A DNA stretch of 6,256 bases from Thalassospira sp. UBA1131 (GTDB taxonomy: Bacteria; Pseudomonadota; Alphaproteobacteria; Rhodospirillales; Thalassospiraceae). The stretch covers positions 63,484 to 69,739 of the forward strand of contig NZ_DCAO01000044.1 in assembly GCF_002311515.1 (NCBI RefSeq), in the 5' to 3' direction. Below the pieces are notes generated by a model, which saw only the letters and a program-made list of their open reading frames with translations, had not been told where the DNA came from and made no database searches. Numbering within the stretch: position 1 is the stretch's first letter; each line of letters begins with the position of its first letter. The position numbers and the translations under genes are program-made. Positions 1 through 6,256 of this stretch are shown piece by piece.

Positions 1-2
1 TG

Positions 3-1763
3 GCGCCGCTGACCACCCGCTCACACGGAATTTCGCTGTATGGCGATCTGAAATACGGTCCGGATTTCCACCATTTCGATTATGTGAACCCCGATGCGCC
101 GAAGGGCGGCACGCTGGTGCAATCCTCCATCGTTGCCTTTGATACGCTGAACCCCTTTACACTCAGGGGGCTGCCAGCCGCCGGGATCAGCCTGATTTAT
201 GACAGCCTGATGGCTGCAAGTGCAGATGAACCTTCCTCAATGTATGGTTTGATTGCGCACAGCATTGAGGTCCCCGAAGACCGGTCCTTCGCCATCTTCC
301 ATCTTGATCCGCGTGCACGCTTTCAGGATGGCACTGACATCACCGCCGAAGATGTCGTGTTTTCCTATGATGTCCTGATCGAAAAAGGCAGTCCGGTTTA
401 TCGGCAGTATTTTTCGCAAGTCGAAAAAGCCGAGGCGATTGATGAGCTGACCGTCAAATTCACCTTCAAGCCTGGCAATAATCGCGAAACCCCGATGAAT
501 GTTGCTGGCATTTCAATTATGCCCAGGAAGTTCTGGGAAGGTAAGGATTTCTCCAAAACCACCTTCGAATTCCCGGTCGGCAGTGGCGCCTATATGATCG
601 ACAGCATCGAAGCCGGACGCCGGATCACCTATAAACGCAATCCTGACTACTGGGCAGCAGATCTTCCGGTCAATCGCGGTCAGAACAATTTCGATACCAT
701 TCGCTATGATGTCTATCTCGACCCGGAAGTGCAGCGTCAGGCTTTTCTGGCTGGCGAATATATGGTGCGGTCCGAACATTCATCACGTGACTGGAGCACC
801 GCTTACAATACCCCTGCGGTCGAACGTGGTGACATCAAAAAGGAATTTCTGCCTGATCACCTGCCTGTCGGCATGCAGGCCTATGTGATGAACAACCGCC
901 TGCCGCTGTTTGCCGATTGGCGGGTGCGCAAGGCGCTGCAATACGGTTTTGATTTCCAATGGCTAAGCCAGGCAATGTTCTATGGCGCCTACAAGCGGAC
1001 TGACAGTTATTTTGTCAATTCCGATCTTGCTTCAAGTGGCATCCCGACCGGCGATGAACTGGCCTTGCTGGAACCCTACCGCGATCAATTGCCGCCCGAA
1101 CTGTTCAGCCAGCCTTTCACACTGCCGAATTTTGACGAAGCTGACGGGCGTCGCAAGGCGCTGCGTGACTCCATGACGCTTCTGAATGAAGCGGGCTGGG
1201 AATTGCGTGACAAAGTTCTGGTGAATAAGGAAACCGGCCAACCCTTCCGGTTCGAACTGATCATTCGCCAGCCCGGTCTGGAAAAGATCGCATTGGTCAT
1301 GAAGGCCCGCCTCAAACAACTTGGCGTGACCATGGATATCCGTTTGATCGATACCGGACAATGGATCAACCGTATTCAGGCTTTCGATTTCGAAGTAACA
1401 ACCCATTGGTGGCAGCAATCACTGACACCGGGCAACGAGCAACGCGTATTCTGGAGCTCGCCGGCCGCCGACCAACCCGGATCGCAAAACTTTGCCGGCA
1501 TCAAAAATCCCGTGGTCGATGCCATGATTGACAAGGTCGCATCGGCCAATAGCTGGCACGAACTGGTCACGGCCACCCGGGCGCTCGATCGGGTTTTGTT
1601 GTGGGGATATTACGTCATCCCGCAATATTATCTTGGGGGCGAACGTCTGGCTTGGTGGGATGTTTTCGGCCGTCCCGAGGATGTCCCGCTTAAAGGGGCA
1701 TCGGTCATGCGCTGGTGGATCAATCCGGAAAAATCAGCCAAGCTCAAAATGGGGGGATTTTAG
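3..1763 (+). CDS. yejA: YejA, periplasmic oligopeptide-binding protein of the YejABEF importer (5' partial)
   Basis: Extracellular solute-binding protein family 5 (SBP_bac_5), which catches peptide-like ligands in the periplasm and delivers them to YejB/YejE. The frame is open from base 3 with no start in view, and 586 residues are visible. Enterobacterial YejA is about 600 residues, so mainly the signal peptide and a short N-terminus are missing. Family-typical stretches, numbered from the first visible codon, are HFDYVNPDAPKGG (24-36), PVNRG followed by NFDTIRYD (222 onward), a VRKAL...FDFQWL block near 305-320 and ERLAWWD (from 547); all closely resemble E. coli YejA as I remember it. A GTG at 84 could be read as a start but lies inside the conserved HFDYVNP block, so it is codon Val, not initiation. 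The stop is TAG at 1761-1763, three bases before yejB. Ligand specificity (oligopeptide, microcin C-like compound or muropeptide) cannot be read from the sequence. The family call is near certain. Confidence 0.95.
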   Translation, partial: APLTTRSHGISLYGDLKYGPDFHHFDYVNPDAPKGGTLVQSSIVAFDTLNPFTLRGLPAAGISLIYDSLMAASADEPSSMYGLIAHSIEVPEDRSFAIFHLDPRARFQDGTDITAEDVVFSYDVLIEKGSPVYRQYFSQVEKAEAIDELTVKFTFKPGNNRETPMNVAGISIMPRKFWEGKDFSKTTFEFPVGSGAYMIDSIEAGRRITYKRNPDYWAADLPVNRGQNNFDTIRYDVYLDPEVQRQAFLAGEYMVRSEHSSRDWSTAYNTPAVERGDIKKEFLPDHLPVGMQAYVMNNRLPLFADWRVRKALQYGFDFQWLSQAMFYGAYKRTDSYFVNSDLASSGIPTGDELALLEPYRDQLPPELFSQPFTLPNFDEADGRRKALRDSMTLLNEAGWELRDKVLVNKETGQPFRFELIIRQPGLEKIALVMKARLKQLGVTMDIRLIDTGQWINRIQAFDFEVTTHWWQQSLTPGNEQRVFWSSPAADQPGSQNFAGIKNPVVDAMIDKVASANSWHELVTATRALDRVLLWGYYVIPQYYLGGERLAWWDVFGRPEDVPLKGASVMRWWINPEKSAKLKMGGF

Positions 1764-1766
1764 GCC

Positions 1767-2879
1767 ATGCTGAACTATATTCTGCGGCGTTTGCTTCTGA
1801 TCCCGGTCACATTGTTTGGCATCATGGTGCTGAATTTCGCGATCATTCAGTTTGCACCGGGCGGTCCGGTTGAACAGGTGATCGCCCAGCTTCAGGGAAC
1901 GGCTGTTTCATCAACCGCGCGCATTACCAATCAGGGTGGCGACAGTGGCGGGGGCAGCGGGTCAGGCGCATCGGGCAACAACTTTTCCTCAAACTCGAAT
2001 TATCGCGGCGCGCAAGGCCTTGATCCCGAAGTCATCAAACAGCTGGAAGTACAGTTCGGTTTTGACAAGCCGGCCCATGAACGCTTCTGGATGATGATGA
2101 AGAACTATCTGACCTTCGATTTCGGCCAAAGCTATTTTCAGGACCGTGACGTGGTCGATCTTGTGATCGACAAGATGCCGGTTTCGATCTCGCTGGGCAT
2201 CTGGTCAACGCTGATCATTTACATCATCTCGATCCCGCTTGGCATTACCAAGGCGGTGCGTGATGGGTCGAACTTCGATATCTGGTCGTCGGCCGCGATC
2301 ATTGTCGGCTTTGCCATTCCGGGGTTCCTGTTTGCCGTCATGCTGATCGTGGTGTTTGCCGGTGGGGCCTATCTTGACTGGTTCCCGTTACGCGGGCTGA
2401 CATCGTCAAACTGGGAACAACTGTCCTTGTGGGGCAAGGTCGTTGATTATTTCTGGCATCTGACCCTGCCGATCATTGCACTCACGATTTCGGGCTTTGC
2501 CACCCTGACCATGCTGACCAAGAACTCGTTCCTTGATGAGATTAACAAGCAATATGTCGTGACCGCCCGTGCCAAGGGCCTGACGGAAAAGCGCGTGCTC
2601 TATGGTCACGTTTTCCGTAACGCCATGCTTCTGATCATTGCCGGGTTCCCCAGCGCACTGGTTGGTATGCTGTTTACCGGTTCGGTCCTGATCGAGGTGA
2701 TCTTCTCGCTTGATGGTCTGGGCCTGCTTGGTTTTAACGCGGTAATGACGCGTGACTATCCGGTGATGTTTGCAACCCTTTATTTCTTCACGCTGTTTGG
2801 CCTGATCATGAACCTGATCAGCGACCTCAGCTATCATCTGGTGGATCCACGGATTGACTTCGAAGGGCGGGAGAATTGA
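1767..2879 (+). CDS. yejB: YejB, inner-membrane permease of the YejABEF peptide importer
   Basis: One of two channel subunits (BPD_transp_1 family), 370 residues, close to the enterobacterial length of about 364. Hydrophobic segments judged by eye lie near residues 9-29, 142-160, 173-198, 231-250, 286-308 and 335-357, giving six membrane spans with a large periplasmic segment between the first two. The cytoplasmic EAA coupling loop that docks on the ATPase is at 262-286 (VVTARAKGL, then HVFRNAM). Other family marks are APGGPVEQ (30-37), SNYRGAQGLDPEVI (77-90) and the C-terminal LVDPRIDFEGR (358-368). Residues about 57-75 are a Gly/Ser-rich low-complexity stretch in the periplasmic segment, where the E. 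coli protein is also variable. The ATG lies three bases after the yejA stop, with a G-run (1751-1757) inside the end of yejA as a weak ribosome binding site, suggesting translational coupling. Confidence 0.96.
   Translation: MLNYILRRLLLIPVTLFGIMVLNFAIIQFAPGGPVEQVIAQLQGTAVSSTARITNQGGDSGGGSGSGASGNNFSSNSNYRGAQGLDPEVIKQLEVQFGFDKPAHERFWMMMKNYLTFDFGQSYFQDRDVVDLVIDKMPVSISLGIWSTLIIYIISIPLGITKAVRDGSNFDIWSSAAIIVGFAIPGFLFAVMLIVVFAGGAYLDWFPLRGLTSSNWEQLSLWGKVVDYFWHLTLPIIALTISGFATLTMLTKNSFLDEINKQYVVTARAKGLTEKRVLYGHVFRNAMLLIIAGFPSALVGMLFTGSVLIEVIFSLDGLGLLGFNAVMTRDYPVMFATLYFFTLFGLIMNLISDLSYHLVDPRIDFEGREN
2869..2873 (+). promoter_or_regulatory. Ribosome binding site deciding the yejE start
   Basis: GGGAG inside the last codons of yejB, eight bases upstream of the ATG at 2882 and only two from the alternative TTG at 2876. 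The spacing supports the ATG. Confidence 0.55.
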
Positions 2880-2881
2880 TC

Positions 2882-3913
2882 ATGTTCAATGCTGTTCTCT
2901 CTCCGCTCAACCGTCGCCGCCTGTCGAACTTCAAATCCAACAAGCGCGGCTATTGGTCGCTTGTGATCTTTACCATTCTGTTTGTCATTTGTCTCGTGGC
3001 CGAACTGGTCGCCAATGACAGACCGATCTTCGTCAAATATGGCGATGACTGGTATGTGCCGATCGTATCGGACCATCCCGAAACGGCCTATGGCGGCGAT
3101 TTCGATGTCGAGACGGATTTCTATGATCCCTATATTCAGGGCAAGATCGCCGAAAACGGCTTTGCCATCTGGCCTTTGATCCCGTTTTCCTATGACACCA
3201 TCGATTTTGAAATGCGTGAACCGCAACCAGCCCCGCCCTCAACGCGCCATTTGCTGGGCACGGATGAACTGGGCCGCGATGTTCTCGCACGCCTGATTTA
3301 CGGTTTCCGGATTTCCATTCTGTTTGGTCTGGCACTGACCGCAGTCAGTTCCGTGATCGGCATTGCGGCTGGTGCGGTGCAGGGCTATTTCGGTGGCTGG
3401 GTCGATCTTGGCTTCCAGCGCGTGATTGAAATCTGGTCGGGCCTGCCGCAACTCTTCATCCTGATCATTCTGGCCAGCCTGTTTGCGCCGGGTTTCTGGA
3501 CGTTGCTGTTTATCCTGGTGTTGTTTAGCTGGATGAGTTTGACGGGGCTCGTCCGTGCCGAATTCCTGCGGGCACGTAATTTTGAATATGTCCGGGCTGC
3601 GCGCGCACTTGGCATGACCGACACCCGGATCATGTATCGCCATGTTTTGCCCAATGCGATGGTGGCAACCATCACCTTCCTGCCGTTCGTGTTGAATGGC
3701 TCGATTGTCGCACTCACATCCCTCGACTTCCTGTCGCTTGGCATGCCGCCCGGCTCGCCGTCCTTGGGCGAACTGCTGTCACAGGGCAAGAACAACCTTC
3801 AGGCGCCCTGGCTTGGCTTTACCGCCTTCTTTGCCATCGCAACCATGCTCAGCCTTCTGATCTTTATTGGCGAAGCAGTGCGTGATGCCTTTGATCCCCG
3901 TAAAACGTTTTAA
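2882..3913 (+). CDS. yejE: YejE, inner-membrane permease of the YejABEF peptide importer
   Basis: Second channel subunit (DppC/OppC-like, BPD_transp_1), 343 residues from the ATG at 2882; enterobacterial YejE is about 341. The N-terminus has the basic stretch NRRRLSNFKSNKRGYWS (10-26) before the first span (about 24-43). A periplasmic segment of roughly 80 residues follows, then LGTDELGRDVLAR (125-137), the hallmark preceding the permease core in this subfamily. Further spans lie near 143-165, 188-204, 206-224, 261-283 and 312-331. The EAA loop is at 235-260 (YVRAARALGM, then HVLPNAM). The C-terminus IGEAVRDAFDPRKTF matches the family end. A TTG at 2876 overlapping the yejB stop would add two residues, but the purine-rich GGGAG at 2869-2873 is eight bases from the ATG and only two from the TTG, so ATG is preferred. 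The gene starts two bases after yejB stops. Confidence 0.95.
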   Translation: MFNAVLSPLNRRRLSNFKSNKRGYWSLVIFTILFVICLVAELVANDRPIFVKYGDDWYVPIVSDHPETAYGGDFDVETDFYDPYIQGKIAENGFAIWPLIPFSYDTIDFEMREPQPAPPSTRHLLGTDELGRDVLARLIYGFRISILFGLALTAVSSVIGIAAGAVQGYFGGWVDLGFQRVIEIWSGLPQLFILIILASLFAPGFWTLLFILVLFSWMSLTGLVRAEFLRARNFEYVRAARALGMTDTRIMYRHVLPNAMVATITFLPFVLNGSIVALTSLDFLSLGMPPGSPSLGELLSQGKNNLQAPWLGFTAFFAIATMLSLLIFIGEAVRDAFDPRKTF

Positions 3914-3917
3914 GGAG
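3911..3917 (+). promoter_or_regulatory. Strong ribosome binding site of yejF overlapping the yejE stop
   Basis: TAAGGAG matches the anti-Shine-Dalgarno sequence very well and sits seven bases before the yejF ATG. Its first three bases are the TAA stop of yejE. It is visibly stronger than the sites before yejB and yejE, so YejF may be translated at a higher rate or more independently; that consequence is inference. Confidence 0.75.
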
Positions 3918-3924
3918 TAGGACC

Positions 3925-5559
<1,635 letters not shown>

Positions 5560-5586
5560 GGGCAGCATTCCGGGTCAAGATCGGGT

Positions 5587-5649
5587 ACAACATATGAAAA
5601 GGCAATAATAACAGGACTATAAAGGCAGGTTTAAGGTTGAATATGTTGT
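5587..5649. repeat. 9-bp inverted repeat bracketing the leader and covering the start codon of the FliL-like gene
   Basis: ACAACATAT at 5587-5595 is the exact reverse complement of ATATGTTGT at 5641-5649; allowing two inner mismatches it extends to 11 of 13 positions (5587-5599 against 5637-5649). The right arm contains the ATG at 5643-5645, and the 45-base loop contains the probable ribosome binding site (AAGG at 5633-5636). It could be a DNA operator, or a weak RNA stem in read-through transcripts that hides the start codon. Only two of the nine pairs are G-C, so as an RNA structure it would be weak, and chance is possible in such AT-rich sequence. Confidence 0.4.
5594..5623 (+). promoter_or_regulatory. 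Weak sigma-70-like promoter candidate before the FliL-like gene
   Basis: TATAAA at 5618-5623 matches five of six bases of a -10 box. ATGAAA at 5594-5599, 18 bases upstream, matches four of six of a -35 box. Transcription would start near 5630, leaving a leader of about 13 bases before the ATG at 5643. The gap after yejF is the only place in the window with room for a promoter, but the match is poor and alphaproteobacterial promoters are loosely defined. Confidence 0.2.
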
Positions 5650-6256
5650 CACGTGCGATCAAAAATCGAACCGGACATCGTCTTTGCGACCATGTGCTGA
5701 TCATGGCTTTGTGCTTTGCTGTATTTTCAATGGCGATCCCCGCGGCCCGTGCCAGCACCGCCTCTGCGGACAAAGCCAGCACCGAAGAACCCAAAGAACC
5801 AGCCGTTCCTAAAATACCCGATACGGTTGTTGTCCCTGATCCGGTGTCGCTGACGATTGTCTTGCGCAACAGCGGCACCATTCGTCAGATCGTGTTCAAC
5901 ATCTGGCTGGAAGCCACCAACAGGCAGGCTGTGGACGTCATTGAGCAACGCCTGCCCAAGGTCATCAATGCCTTTCTGGTCGATCTGCAACGCCTGATGT
6001 ATCGCGATACCGAGCAACGCTTTGAAAACCGCGAACCGGGCAAACGTGGCTTTAAATACACCGCCCCCGGCCTTCTGCCGCCACCGCCCCCCAAGACCGA
6101 GGAAGAACTCGCCGCCGAGGCCGAAGCCGCCAAGCTGGCCGAAGAAAATGGCGAGGAAATTGCCAAGGAACCACCCTTCAGCCCGTTCCAGCCGGTTTCA
6201 AACCGCTATTTCGCGGCCCTGCAAAACAAGCTTCTGCGCACCGGTCAGGGCGTCCT
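5643..6256 (+). CDS. Secreted or membrane-anchored FliL-like protein (3' partial)
   Basis: An open frame of 204 codons that leaves the window without a stop. It starts at an ATG six bases after AAGG (5633-5636); an in-frame TGA at 5595-5597 bars a much longer N-terminus. Residues 1-37 look like a Sec signal peptide: a basic n-region, a hydrophobic run at 18-34 and an A-R-A site at 35-37 for cleavage before Ser38; an uncleaved anchor is also possible. An Ala/Pro/Glu-rich linker (38-60) follows. Residues 61-118 fit the pattern of a FliL domain: VVVPDPVSLTIVL, a strand FNIWLEATN (85-93), then a helix QRLPKVINAFLVDLQRL (102-118). A Pro-rich and acidic stretch (141-180, with six prolines at 145-150 or nearby and a Glu/Ala-rich run 151-175) interrupts the domain before NRYFAALQNKLLRTGQG (187-203). 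FliL proteins support the flagellar stator, so a motility-related or other periplasmic role is possible, but this is recognition by pattern only. It lies 83 bases after yejF and is probably a separate unit. Confidence 0.8.
   Translation, partial: MLSRAIKNRTGHRLCDHVLIMALCFAVFSMAIPAARASTASADKASTEEPKEPAVPKIPDTVVVPDPVSLTIVLRNSGTIRQIVFNIWLEATNRQAVDVIEQRLPKVINAFLVDLQRLMYRDTEQRFENREPGKRGFKYTAPGLLPPPPPKTEEELAAEAEAAKLAEENGEEIAKEPPFSPFQPVSNRYFAALQNKLLRTGQGV

Noticed and set aside
84..86. GTG as the start of the yejA frame
   Set aside because: It lies in the conserved HFDYVNPDAPKGG block and the frame stays open upstream to the window edge with family-like sequence, so the gene is cut, not short.
1032..1418. 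128-codon open frame on the minus strand inside yejA
   Set aside because: Its sequence has no recognisable domain and mirrors a strongly conserved gene on the other strand; it is a shadow.
2406..2837. 143-codon open frame on the minus strand inside yejB
   Set aside because: Low-complexity, Gln/His-rich translation typical of the antisense of membrane protein codons; no support.
2876..2878. TTG as an alternative yejE start overlapping the yejB stop
   Set aside because: It adds only two residues, and the ribosome binding site is too close; the ATG at 2882 has proper spacing.
2834..3226. 130-codon open frame on the minus strand spanning the yejB-yejE junction
   Set aside because: Antisense to two conserved genes, no domain and no credible ribosome binding context.
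5594..5608. Four-codon open frame ATG AAA AGG CAA TAA before the FliL-like gene
   Set aside because: Too short and without a ribosome binding site; such a mini-frame is expected by chance.
5598..5627. Direct repeat AAAGGCA at 5598-5604 and 5621-5627
   Set aside because: Seven bases of purine-rich sequence in an AT-rich leader; spacing near two helical turns is suggestive but chance is likely.
5727..6017. 96-codon open frame on the minus strand opposite the FliL-like gene
   Set aside because: The + frame has a ribosome binding site, signal peptide and structured pattern; the antisense frame has none.

Overview
The window reads as a stretch of an alphaproteobacterial chromosome of moderately high GC. 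Codon use, a Gly/Ser-rich YejB variant and the style of the downstream secreted protein suggest the Rhodospirillales/Thalassospira neighbourhood; this is inference from composition and remembered family sequences, not a search. All real genes lie on the + strand and coding density is high.

Layout: (1) 3-1763, the periplasmic substrate-binding protein YejA, missing its start and signal peptide at the left edge; (2) 1767-2879, the inner-membrane permease YejB; (3) 2882-3913, the second permease YejE; (4) 3925-5559, YejF, a double ATPase with two complete nucleotide-binding domains; (5) 5560-5642, an 83-bp AT-richer intergenic gap, the only sizeable non-coding stretch, holding a 9-bp inverted repeat whose right arm covers the next start codon and a weak possible promoter; (6) 5643-6256, the start of an open frame cut by the right edge, coding for a secreted or membrane-anchored protein with a FliL-like pattern.

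The first four genes are spaced by 3, 2 and 11 bases and clearly form one transcription unit. Together they make a complete type I ABC importer of the peptide/opine/nickel (PepT) class: YejA captures the ligand in the periplasm, YejB and YejE form the channel, and YejF supplies both ATPase sites as one polypeptide. In enterobacteria this system takes up oligopeptides and the peptide-nucleotide antibiotic microcin C. In some alphaproteobacteria the orthologous system has been linked to recovery of cell-wall muropeptides. The sequence alone does not say which ligand is used here.

The transporter is a familiar system and no new defence, mobile or RNA system was found. The least ordinary items are the FliL-like protein, with a proline-rich and acidic insertion inside its domain, and the inverted repeat over its start codon.
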